Assembly: GCA_965242785.1 (NCBI GenBank)
Contig: CBDETA010000004.1
Coordinates: 620,001 to 684,000 of the forward strand
Direction of reading: 5' to 3'
From: Maricaulis sp965242785
Lineage (GTDB): Bacteria; Pseudomonadota; Alphaproteobacteria; Caulobacterales; Maricaulaceae
DNA: 64,000 bases
Numbering within the stretch: position 1 is the stretch's first letter; each line of letters starts with the position of its first letter. Position numbers and translations under genes: made by a program. This document shows, one piece after another, positions 40,507 through 47,655 of the stretch. The notes below the pieces were generated by a model, which saw nothing but the letters and a program-made list of their open reading frames with translations, did not search any database and was not told the origin of the DNA.

Positions 40507-42060
40507 ATGTTCGATGCACTGACAGAACGACTTGGCGGCGTCTTCGACAAGCTCACCGGGCGCGGTGTGCTGTCGGAAAAGGACGTTGACGCCGCGCTGC
40601 GGGAGATCCGCGTCGCGCTGCTGGAAGCCGATGTCGCCCTGCCGGTGGTCAAGTCCGCGATTGCCCAGATCCGTGAAAAGGCGGTGGGCGAGGACGTCAT
40701 CCGCGCGGTGGCGCCGGGCCAGCAGGTCATCAAGATCGTGCATGATGCCCTGGTCGACCTTTTGGGTGGCGAGGGCGAGGCGGAAGGCCTGGCCCTGGAA
40801 GGCGAGCCTCCGGTCGCCATCCTGATGGCTGGTCTGCAGGGCTCGGGCAAGACGACCACCTCGGCCAAGCTCGCAAAGCGCATTTCCGAACGTCACAAGA
40901 AAAAGGTCCTGCTGGCTTCGCTCGACACCCGCCGCCCGGCGGCGATGGAACAGCTGCAGCAGCTGGCCGGCCAGGTCGGCGTCGACTTCTTGCCGATCGT
41001 CAAGGGCCAGAAGGCCGTCGATATTGCCAAGCGGGCGATGACAGCCGGCAAGCTGCAGGGCTTTGACGTCGTCATCCTCGATACCGCCGGCCGCACCTCG
41101 ATCGACGAGGAGATGATGGCCGAGGCGACCGCGATTGCCCAGGCCACGCGGCCGCGTGAAACCCTGCTGGTCGCCGATGCGCTGACCGGTCAGGACGCCG
41201 TCGAGACGGCTCGCCGCTTCCATGAACGCCTGCCGCTGACCGGCCTGGTGCTGACGCGGATGGACGGTGATGGCCGGGGTGGTGCGGCGCTGTCGATGCG
41301 CCATGTCACCGGCCTGCCGATCAAGTTTCTCGGCGTCTCCGAAAAGCCCGACGGGCTGGACGCCTTCGACGCCAAGCGCGTGGCCGGCCGCATCCTTGGC
41401 CGGGGCGATATCGTCTCGCTGGTCGAGAAAGCCGCCGAAAATCTCGACCAGGAAAAGGCCGAACGCCTCGCCAAGAAGATGGCCAAGGGCAAGTTCGACC
41501 TGGACGATCTGCGCGAACAGTTTGGCCAGCTCAAGAAAATGGGCGGGCTGGGCGGCATCATGGGCATGCTGCCGGGCATGAACAAGAAGATGCAGGCCCA
41601 GGCCGCGGCCGCCGGCATGGACGACAAGATGCTGACCCGCCAGGAGGCCATCATCCTGTCGATGACCAAGCAGGAGCGCGCCAAGCCGGAAATCCTCAAG
41701 GCCAGTCGCAAGAAGCGCATCGCGGCCGGCTCGGGCGTCACCGTGGCCGACGTCAACAAGCTTCTGAAAATGCACCGCCAGATGGCCGACCTGATGAAGA
41801 AGGCCGGCAAGAAGGGCCGCGGCGGCCTCGCCGGCATGATGGGCGGCATGGGTGGCGGCATGCCCCCGGGCATGGCCGGCATGAACCCGGCTGATTTCGG
41901 CGGTGCCACGAATGATTTGCTCGGCGGCAAGGCGCCGTCGGGCTCCAGCCTGCCGGGCCTGGGTGGCCCGTCCGGCGCGAAACCAGCCTCCTTGCCGGGT
42001 CTCGGCAGTGGCGGCCCGCTTGGACCGGACGGCCTGCCGATCGGTCTGCGCAAGAAGTAA
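40507..42060 (+). CDS. ffh: Signal recognition particle protein Ffh
   Basis: This 517-residue SRP54 GTPase delivers nascent membrane proteins to the SecYEG translocon. It has an N domain from MFDALTERLGGVFDKLTG, a G domain with GLQGSGKTTTSAKLA, DTRRPAAMEQL and DTAGRTSID, and a methionine-rich M domain with GSGVTVADVNKLLKMHRQM. A long Gly/Met/Pro-rich tail follows the M domain, longer than in E. coli. The ATG at 40507 is the family start; five codons upstream are open. It heads the conserved rpsP-rimM-trmD-rplS block. Confidence 0.98.
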   Translation: MFDALTERLGGVFDKLTGRGVLSEKDVDAALREIRVALLEADVALPVVKSAIAQIREKAVGEDVIRAVAPGQQVIKIVHDALVDLLGGEGEAEGLALEGEPPVAILMAGLQGSGKTTTSAKLAKRISERHKKKVLLASLDTRRPAAMEQLQQLAGQVGVDFLPIVKGQKAVDIAKRAMTAGKLQGFDVVILDTAGRTSIDEEMMAEATAIAQATRPRETLLVADALTGQDAVETARRFHERLPLTGLVLTRMDGDGRGGAALSMRHVTGLPIKFLGVSEKPDGLDAFDAKRVAGRILGRGDIVSLVEKAAENLDQEKAERLAKKMAKGKFDLDDLREQFGQLKKMGGLGGIMGMLPGMNKKMQAQAAAAGMDDKMLTRQEAIILSMTKQERAKPEILKASRKKRIAAGSGVTVADVNKLLKMHRQMADLMKKAGKKGRGGLAGMMGGMGGGMPPGMAGMNPADFGGATNDLLGGKAPSGSSLPGLGGPSGAKPASLPGLGSGGPLGPDGLPIGLRKK

Positions 42061-42099
42061 TCCGAAGTTTCAAAGCATGATCTTGAAGGACTAAACACA

Positions 42100-42552
42100 A
42101 TGGCTCTGAAAATCCGTCTCGCCCGTGGTGGCGCCAAGAAGCGTCCCTACTACCGCATCGTCGTTGCCGACAGCCGTTCGCCGCGCGATGGCCGCTTCAT
42201 CGACAAGGTCGGCTCCTACAATCCGATGCTGCCGAAAGATGCCCAGCGCGTTCAGCTGGACATGGAAAAGGTGAAGGCCTGGATCGCCAAGGGCGCCCAG
42301 CCGACCGACCGCGTCGGCCGCTTCATCCACGACGCCGAAGCCGGCGCCTGGGCCTGGGAAAAGGGCAACAACCCGAAGAAGGCCGAGCCGGGCCAGAAGG
42401 CCAAGGAACGCGCCGCCGAGAAGGCCGAAAAGGAAGCCGAGCTGAAGGCCGCCGCTGAAGAAGCCGAAGCCGCTGCCAAGGCCGAAGCCGAAGCCCCGGC
42501 CGAGGAAGCTCCGGCTGAAGAGGCTGCTGCCGAAGAAGAAAAGTCCGAATAG
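42100..42552 (+). CDS. rpsP: 30S ribosomal protein S16 with long acidic tail
   Basis: The first ~80 residues are a standard S16: ALKIRLARGGAKKRPYYRIVV and SPRDGRFIDKVGSYNP. A tail of about 60 residues follows, rich in Lys/Ala then Glu/Ala, giving 150 residues against 82 in E. coli. Similar extensions occur in other alphaproteobacterial S16 proteins. The tail has low complexity and is probably disordered. It is 39 bp after ffh; downstream it is separated from rimM by a repeat element instead of the usual short gap. Confidence 0.97.
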   Translation: MALKIRLARGGAKKRPYYRIVVADSRSPRDGRFIDKVGSYNPMLPKDAQRVQLDMEKVKAWIAKGAQPTDRVGRFIHDAEAGAWAWEKGNNPKKAEPGQKAKERAAEKAEKEAELKAAAEEAEAAAKAEAEAPAEEAPAEEAAAEEEKSE

Positions 42553-42578
42553 GACTGACTTCTGGCGCTGCTGCGGGT

Positions 42579-42742
42579 CCATCCTTCCCCTTGATGGGGA
42601 AGGTGGGCCAGCGCGCAGCGCTGGGTCGGAAGGGGTGAAAGCGCGAAGCGCTTCGAAACACGGTGGAGGCTAGCCTGTCTTCACCTCGCCCCCACCCACT
42701 CCACCGCTTCGCGGTTCCCCTCGCCCATCAAGGGCGAGGATG
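42579..42742. repeat. Hairpin-rich intergenic repeat, copy A (between rpsP and rimM)
   Basis: It begins CCATCCTTCCCCTTGATGGG and ends CGCCCATCAAGGGCGAGGATG. It holds a 7-bp-stem hairpin with 3-nt loop (CCAGCGC-GCA-GCGCTGG, 42608-42624) and another AAGCGC-GAA-GCGCTT. Its first ~105 bp nearly match 46431-46535, and its last ~50 bp match 46308-46358. The right end supplies the AAGGGCGAGG ahead of the rimM start. Confidence 0.85.
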
Positions 42743-43309
42743 ATGACTGAGCTTGACCGAACCATGACCCAACCCGCCGATGACCTCATCTTCATCGCCG
42801 CCCTGGCCGGTGCGCACGGGGTGCGGGGGGAGTGCAAGCTGAAGAGCTTTGCCGGCAATCCGGCTGACGCCTTTGCCTACGGCCCGTTTCTCGATGAAAC
42901 CGGCCAGGTCATCCTGACCCCGAAGATCTGGAAGCCGACCAAGGACGGGTTCATCGTCCGCTTTGCCGAGGCGCTGGACCGCGACAAGGCCCAGGCCCTG
43001 AAGGGCACCCGTCTCTACGTCCCGCGCGCGGCCCTGCCCAAGCTGGACGAGGACGAATTCTACCACACCGATCTCATCGGCCTTACCGTCCGCTCGCTGG
43101 ACGGTGCTCCCATGGGCACGATCCGGGCCGTGCATGATTTCGGTGCCAGCGATCTTCTGGAAATCTCCGGCACCCCCGACCGCAAGGGCAGCTGGATGCT
43201 CCCCTTCACCCGCCAGTTCGTGCCGCATGTCTCCATCGCGGACGGTGTGGTCACGATCGATCCGCCGGAAGATGTGGGCTCGAAGGCCGAGGAAGAGGCG
43301 GGAAAATAG
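42743..43309 (+). CDS. rimM: Ribosome maturation factor RimM
   Basis: This 188-residue protein aids 30S assembly by binding S19 and the 16S 3' domain. The RimM N-terminal beta-barrel is seen in IFIAALAGAHGVRGECKLKSF. A PRC-barrel follows, from YHTDLIGLTVRSL and IRAVHDFGASDLLEI to LLPFTRQFV-like WMLPFTRQFVPHV. Three starts are possible: 42740, 42743 and 42764. I prefer 42743 because AAGGGCGAGG, from the end of the repeat element, is correctly spaced. Confidence 0.94.
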   Translation: MTELDRTMTQPADDLIFIAALAGAHGVRGECKLKSFAGNPADAFAYGPFLDETGQVILTPKIWKPTKDGFIVRFAEALDRDKAQALKGTRLYVPRAALPKLDEDEFYHTDLIGLTVRSLDGAPMGTIRAVHDFGASDLLEISGTPDRKGSWMLPFTRQFVPHVSIADGVVTIDPPEDVGSKAEEEAGK

Positions 43310-43387
43310 GTCGGCGCTATGGTTTGACGCTCACTTTGAGTGCGTCTAGGTTGTGGCGCCTGATGCCACTAGCAATCCCGGGTTTAA

Positions 43388-44041
43388 ATGTTTCTCAGCC
43401 TGCTCCTGTTGATCGGTTACCCGGCAGCCGATGGCGTGGACGGCGACGAGCCCAGTTCGACGGTTGCGTGCGATGTCATTCAACAAGACATTGCCCTTAG
43501 AACGAACCGTCCAAGGGGCATTCGCTTCGAGTGTCCGGACGGGTTTCAGGGCTCTGAAGAACTTCAGACGTATGTTGATGGCCTGGCGGCCCAGATTGAC
43601 TTTGATCTGGGGCGTCGCCGTCGATTTGTCGACGTGGGGCAATTCAGATTCACTCGAGGGCCAGATGGGGCCTGGCGAGCCGCAGATCAGAAGCCAGTGA
43701 TCAGGGCCATGGTAATGGCGCCCATGGACGCCGCCCGCTATCAGACTGAAGCTATCTGCGCGGTAGCAGCCCGTATCAATGACCGTGGTTTGGTGGATGG
43801 CGATCCGGACATTGCGTGTGCTTACTCGCACGACGATGTACCGGCCTTCGTGACCGACCAAATTGTCCGGGCGGTTGGGGAGGCTGCGGAAAACTCGAGA
43901 TGGTTGCCAAACATGGCGCAGGATTGTGTCGCAACGCGGTTTGATTTGCGGATGCAAATTTACGTTCCAGCGGGGACCCGATTGCCACAGATGGGAACCT
44001 TGCCGGATGAATCGACGCTTCCAGATCTTTGCGCCGAGTAG
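43388..44041 (+). CDS. Exported protein of unknown function inside the rimM-trmD interval
   Basis: This 217-residue protein has a short hydrophobic N terminus (MFLSLLLLIGYPAADG), a likely signal peptide. A stop codon (TAA) lies immediately upstream in frame, so no longer start exists in that frame; no ribosome-binding site is visible. The mature part has six cysteines and mixed alpha/beta character, with VDVGQFRFTRGPDGAWRA and MQIYVPAGTRLP. Codon use and GC are visibly less biased than in rimM and trmD. I recognise no family. It interrupts a usually tight operon. Confidence 0.6.
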   Translation: MFLSLLLLIGYPAADGVDGDEPSSTVACDVIQQDIALRTNRPRGIRFECPDGFQGSEELQTYVDGLAAQIDFDLGRRRRFVDVGQFRFTRGPDGAWRAADQKPVIRAMVMAPMDAARYQTEAICAVAARINDRGLVDGDPDIACAYSHDDVPAFVTDQIVRAVGEAAENSRWLPNMAQDCVATRFDLRMQIYVPAGTRLPQMGTLPDESTLPDLCAE

Positions 44042-44105
44042 CAAAGCAGAGAAGTGCTGACGCACCTCTCCCCAAGCGCACTCATCCCTGCTACACCCGC
44101 GCGCC

Positions 44106-44846
44106 ATGACTGACGCCTCCACCCCTTCCCCGCCTTGGACCGCCACGGCGCTCACCCTGTTCCCGGATGCCTTTCCGGGGCCCCTGGGCGTGTCGCTGAT
44201 CGGGACAGCTGCGAATCGTGGGTTGTGGGCGCTAGAAACTGTGGACATCCGGGATTTTTCCCGTCATAAGCACCGCTCCGTGGACGACACCCCGGCCGGC
44301 GGAGGCGCTGGTATGGTGCTCAGGCCGGATGTTGCCACGGAGGCGATCGATGCGGTGAAGTCTCGCTGGCAGGGCGAGAAACGGCCGTTGATCTATTTGA
44401 CGCCGCGAGGACGACCGCTCTCCCAGGCCCGGGTACGGGAATGGGCGGCGGGTTCTGGCGTCGTCGTCTTTTGCGGACGCTTCGAGGGCCTGGATCAACG
44501 GGTCATCGAGAGCCGCGAGATGGAAGAGGTCAGTGTCGGCGATGCCGTGCTGGCCGGTGGCGAAGCCGCAGCCCAGGTCCTCATCGAGGCCTGCGTGAGA
44601 CTTCTCCCCGGCGTGCTGGGCGACCCGATGTCGACCGTGGATGAGAGTTTCGAGGGTGATCTCCTCGAATATCCTCACTACACGCGACCGCGCGTGTTCG
44701 AGGGTGAAGAGATCCCCGAAGTGCTGTTGTCCGGCAATCACGGCCTGATCGAGGCCTGGCGCCGGGAGCAGTCGGAAGAGATTACAAAGGCGCGGCGCCC
44801 CGACCTCTGGCAGAGGTACAAGGCGCGCAAGGAGAATGCACGATGA
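44106..44846 (+). CDS. trmD: tRNA (guanine-37-N1)-methyltransferase TrmD
   Basis: This 246-residue SPOUT-class enzyme makes m1G37 in tRNA, preventing frameshifts. The knot region is clear: VVFCGRFEGLDQRVIE, SVGDAVLAGGEAAAQVLIEA and LLEYPHYTRPRVFEGEEIPE, with the catalytic Asp in GVLGDPMSTVDESF-type context. The N terminus has LTLFPDAFPGPLGVSLIG. It ends in an ATGA overlap with rplS. The preceding ORF, rather than rimM, lies directly upstream. Confidence 0.97.
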   Translation: MTDASTPSPPWTATALTLFPDAFPGPLGVSLIGTAANRGLWALETVDIRDFSRHKHRSVDDTPAGGGAGMVLRPDVATEAIDAVKSRWQGEKRPLIYLTPRGRPLSQARVREWAAGSGVVVFCGRFEGLDQRVIESREMEEVSVGDAVLAGGEAAAQVLIEACVRLLPGVLGDPMSTVDESFEGDLLEYPHYTRPRVFEGEEIPEVLLSGNHGLIEAWRREQSEEITKARRPDLWQRYKARKENAR

Positions 44847-45229
44847 ACATGATCGAGCAGCTTGAAAAAGAAGAAGCCGCCCGCGTTCTGGGCGAGAAGA
44901 CCATCCCGGATTTCAGCGCCGGCGACACGCTGCGCGTCCATGTTCGCATCAAGGAAGGCGATCGTGAGCGGATCCAGGTCTATGAAGGCGTGTGCATCGC
45001 GCGTTCCGGCGCTGGCCTGAACGAGAGCTACACCGTTCGCAAGATCTCCTTCGGTGAAGGTGTCGAGCGGGTGTTCCCGGTCTACTCGCCGAACGTCGAG
45101 CAGATCGAGATCAAGCGCAAGGGCAAGGTCCGCCGCGCGAAGCTGTACTATCTGCGCGACCGTCGCGGCAAATCGGCCCGTATCGCCGAACGCACCACGG
45201 GCCGCGGCATCGAGAAGCGCGACGCGTAA
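44843..45229 (+). CDS. rplS: 50S ribosomal protein L19
   Basis: This 128-residue L19 begins MNMIEQLEKEEAARVL and contains FSAGDTLRVHVRIKEGDRER, RIQVYEGVCIARSGAG and FPVYSPNVEQIEIKRKGKVR. It lies at the interface between the 30S and 50S subunits. The start overlaps trmD by 4 nt. A strong terminator follows after about 30 bp, closing the block that starts at ffh. Confidence 0.98.
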   Translation: MNMIEQLEKEEAARVLGEKTIPDFSAGDTLRVHVRIKEGDRERIQVYEGVCIARSGAGLNESYTVRKISFGEGVERVFPVYSPNVEQIEIKRKGKVRRAKLYYLRDRRGKSARIAERTTGRGIEKRDA

Positions 45230-45261
45230 GCGGCCGCTCTTCGCGATCAACGCGTTTGAAG

Positions 45262-45290
45262 AACCCCGCCGGCAATGGCGGGGTTTTTTC
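45262..45290 (+). terminator. Rho-independent terminator after rplS
   Basis: AACCCCGCC (45262-45270), loop GGCAAT, GGCGGGGTT (45277-45285), then TTTTC. Perfect 9-bp stem and a run of six T. Confidence 0.93.
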
Positions 45291-45310
45291 TTGGCCGGGA
45301 CGTCTCTTTC

Positions 45311-45474
45311 TTCCCCATGAAATGGGGAAGTGGGCCGATGCGCAGCATCGGGTCGATGGGGCGCCGCCGCAGGCGGCGAGAGGACGAAGAGCGTCGCGGA
45401 CATACCGCCTTCGCTGCGCTCCGGCGGCCCCTCCACCCCTTCGGGGTCCCCCTCCCCATTGCATGGGGAGGAAA
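45311..45474. repeat. Hairpin-rich intergenic repeat between rplS and cobB
   Basis: The ends TTCCCCATGAAATGGGGAAG and CTCCCCATTGCATGGGGAG are hairpins in themselves. Inside are CCGATGC-GCA-GCATCGG (45335-45351) and CGCCGCC-GCA-GGCGGCG. The plan is the same as copy A (42579-42742), with different stem sequences. A truncated inverted relative lies at 32920-33050. Confidence 0.82.
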
Positions 45475-45515
45475 GTCCACTTCACCTTGGCCGCTCCAGG
45501 CGCTTAACTCGGTCC

Positions 45516-46241
45516 ATGGCAGGCTCACTCGTCATCCTCACCGGTGCCGGCATTTCCGCGGAAAGCGGGCTGGGCACATTCCGCGATCCGGATGGCATCT
45601 GGGCGAAGTTCGACTGGCAGGCACTGGCGACGCCGGAAGCCTTCGCCGCACAGCCGCAGGCCGTGCATGATTTCTACAATGCCCGCCGGGCCAATCTTGC
45701 GACGGCCCAGCCCAATGCCGCGCACACCGCCCTGGCCGAGCTGGAACGCACCTGGCTGGAACGGGGTGGCGACTTCCTGCTGGTCACCCAGAATGTCGAT
45801 GACCTGCACGAGCAGGCCGGCTCGCAACGCCTGATCCACATGCATGGCGAGTTGAAGAAGATGCGCTGCCTGGGCTGTCACACCGTCGCGCCCGCACCGC
45901 TGGAACTGGCCACGGACACGCCCTGTCCGCGCTGTACCCAACCTGGCTTCCTGCGACCGCACGTGGTCTGGTTCGGCGAGATCCCGCTGGAAATGGACCT
46001 CATCTACCAGGCGCTGGAAGGCTGCACCCATTTCGCCGCCATCGGCACGTCCTGCACGGTCTACCCGGCCGCCGGTTTCTCGGTCGTGGCGAAACAGGCC
46101 GGAGCGCACCTGACAGAGATCAATCTGGCAGAGACAGAGACGTCGCCTCTGTTCGCCGAAAAGGTGTCAGGCCCGGCAAGCGAAGCCGTGCCAAGGTGGG
46201 TTGAGTCCCTGTTGCGCGATGTCACTCATTCTTCCCTTTGA
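45516..46241 (+). CDS. cobB: Sir2-family NAD-dependent protein deacylase
   Basis: This 241-residue sirtuin has the NAD-binding GAGISAESGLGTFRDPDGIW, catalytic TQNVDDLHEQAG and HMHGELKKMRC, and two zinc-binding Cys pairs (CLGC and CPRC). The Tyr-x-x-Arg in DFYNARRANL is the pair that favours acidic acyl groups (succinyl, malonyl) in SIRT5 and CobB. I chose the ATG at 45516; the frame extends upstream into the repeat. Its last codons (HSSL) are encoded by the left end of the next repeat copy. Confidence 0.94.
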   Translation: MAGSLVILTGAGISAESGLGTFRDPDGIWAKFDWQALATPEAFAAQPQAVHDFYNARRANLATAQPNAAHTALAELERTWLERGGDFLLVTQNVDDLHEQAGSQRLIHMHGELKKMRCLGCHTVAPAPLELATDTPCPRCTQPGFLRPHVVWFGEIPLEMDLIYQALEGCTHFAAIGTSCTVYPAAGFSVVAKQAGAHLTEINLAETETSPLFAEKVSGPASEAVPRWVESLLRDVTHSSL

Positions 46242-46358
46242 CGGGAACACCGCGCAGCGGCGGTTCGATGATGTGAAAGCGCTCTGCGCTTTCCGGCCTT
46301 TGCCGGTCACCCACTCCACCGCTTCGCGGTCCCCCTCGCCCATCAAGGGCGAGGATGG
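46232..46358. repeat. Hairpin-rich intergenic repeat, copy B
   Basis: It starts within the cobB stop region (CATTCTTCCCTTTGACGGG) and ends CGCCCATCAAGGGCGAGGATG, identical to the right end of copy A. The interior holds AAAGCGC-TCT-GCGCTTT. The left end is diverged relative to copies A and C. Confidence 0.75.
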
Positions 46359-46430
46359 AGGCCAGTTTCGCTCTCTCAGACAGTTTCTCGCTCACCCCAA
46401 CAAGGACAAAGATGTTCGGTGCATGGCACA

Positions 46431-46560
46431 CTCATCCTTCCCCTTGATGGGGAAGGTGGGCCGGCGCGAAGCGGCGGGTCGGAAGGGGTGAAAGCGCGCA
46501 GCGCTCCGAAACACGGTGGAGGCTAGCCTGACTTTGCCTCGACCCTACCTACTTCTCCGC
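46431..46560. repeat. Hairpin-rich intergenic repeat, copy C (right end decayed)
   Basis: From CATCCTTCCCCTTGATGGGG to ACACGGTGGAGGCTAGCCTG it is nearly identical to copy A. The first hairpin here is CCGGCGC-GAA-GCGGCGG (46461-46477, one mismatch). Past 46535 the similarity fades. With copy B it fills most of the 399 bp between cobB and the zincin gene; nothing else is seen there. Confidence 0.8.
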
Positions 46561-46640
46561 GAAACCTGTCTTCGGGCTGGCTTGCGGCCAAGCCCAGGGG
46601 GGCGTTCGTTGCTCATCCATGGTCCGCGGACAAGGATGTT

Positions 46641-47045
46641 TCAGGCCTGATCCTCAATCGCGTGCATGTCGTCATCGGAGAGGCCGAAATGGTGGCCGAT
46701 TTCGTGGACGAGGACGTGGGTGACCAGTTCGCCCAGGGTCACATCCCCGCGATCGGCCCATTCATCCAGGATCGGGCGGCGATAAAGCACGACGCGGTCG
46801 GGCTCGGGCGAGGGGTCTGAGACGGATTTCTGGGTGAGGTCGACACCGATATAGACGCCGGTGAGCTCGAACGGGTCATCGATCTCGACTGCCTCCAGAG
46901 TCTCCGCGTCGGCAAAGTCGGCAACAAACACCTCGACGCGGCCGCACATGTTGCGAAAGGCCTCGGGCAGGCCGTTGAAGGCGTCGACGGCGAGTTGCTC
47001 GAAATCCTCGAGCGAGGGGGCGAAAAGGCCGGAAATCTCTGTCAT
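46641..47045 (-). CDS. Minimal zincin-type metallopeptidase family protein
   Basis: This 134-residue protein has the zinc motif HEIGHHFGLSDDDMHAIE at its C terminus, matching the HExxHxxGxxD 'metallopeptidase family protein' (PF06262). FEQLAVDAFNGLPEAFRNM at the start and LYRRPILDEWADRGD in the middle are also typical. Members are small soluble proteins of unproven activity. The ATG at 47045 or the one three codons upstream (47054) could start it. It is divergent from mmcB, with the SOS box between. Confidence 0.88.
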   Translation of the reverse strand: MTEISGLFAPSLEDFEQLAVDAFNGLPEAFRNMCGRVEVFVADFADAETLEAVEIDDPFELTGVYIGVDLTQKSVSDPSPEPDRVVLYRRPILDEWADRGDVTLGELVTHVLVHEIGHHFGLSDDDMHAIEDQA

Positions 47046-47097
47046 CCGGCCCATATAGTCACTTGCGCCGCTTCTGTCAGGCCCGCTCTTGCGCCGT

Positions 47098-47112
47098 GAA
47101 CAAATATGGAAC
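47098..47112. promoter_or_regulatory. LexA (SOS) box upstream of mmcB
   Basis: GAAC (47098-47101), AAATATG, GAAC (47109-47112). The direct repeat GAAC-N7-GAAC (GTTC-N7-GTTC on the other strand) is the known LexA site of alphaproteobacteria such as Caulobacter and Rhodobacter. It ends 11 bp before the mmcB ATG. Confidence 0.85.
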
Positions 47113-47123
47113 ATGGTTTCGCG

Positions 47124-47591
47124 ATGGATCTCTCCGACGTTGCCTCCTCGGCCAATCCGGCCATCGACGACGCCCAGGCGCTGATGCGCGGCGTGGCGCG
47201 GCTCTTGTACCAGATGGGCTATTCGGCCATTCCCGAATTCATCCTGCCGGACGGACGGCGCGCCGACCTGATGGCGATTGGCCGCAAGGGCGAGATGACG
47301 ATTGTCGAGATCAAGTCCGGCATTTCCGACTTCCGCGCCGACAGCAAATGGGAGAATTACCAGGGCTATTGCGAGCGGATCTATTTCGCCGTGTCCCAGC
47401 GTTTCCCGCATGATCTGATCCCCGACCATGCCGGCCTCATCGTCGCGGACGGCTTCGGCGGAGCCATTGTGCGCGAGAGCCCGTCTCTGGTCCTGGCGCC
47501 GGCCCGGCGCAAGGCGCTGACCCTGCGTTTTGCCCGCGCCGCGGCGGACCGGCTGATGCGGGTGGATGACGGGCCAACGCCCTCGCTCTGA
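47124..47591 (+). CDS. mmcB: MmcB-family DNA repair protein
   Basis: This 155-residue protein matches the MmcB family (PF06319), induced by mitomycin C in Caulobacter. The PD-(D/E)xK nuclease-like core is visible in EFILPDGRRADLMAI and EMTIVEIKSGISDFRAD, followed by KWENYQGYCERIYFAV. It is thought to act on damaged or cross-linked DNA. The ATG at 47124 is preferred: an ATG six codons earlier lies inside the LexA box. No Shine-Dalgarno sequence is seen, so a leaderless or short-leader mRNA is possible. Confidence 0.9.
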   Translation: MDLSDVASSANPAIDDAQALMRGVARLLYQMGYSAIPEFILPDGRRADLMAIGRKGEMTIVEIKSGISDFRADSKWENYQGYCERIYFAVSQRFPHDLIPDHAGLIVADGFGGAIVRESPSLVLAPARRKALTLRFARAAADRLMRVDDGPTPSL

Positions 47592-47655
47592 TCCCATCCT
47601 GTCGCAGCCGCGATGATCGCTTGATCCCGTCTGCCGGCAGCGTTAGCCAAGACGC

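Noticed and set aside
46201..46491. 96-codon ORF between cobB and the zincin gene
   Set aside because: It is made of repeat sequence (HSTASRSPSPIKGED-type translation), which recurs wherever these intergenic repeats occur.
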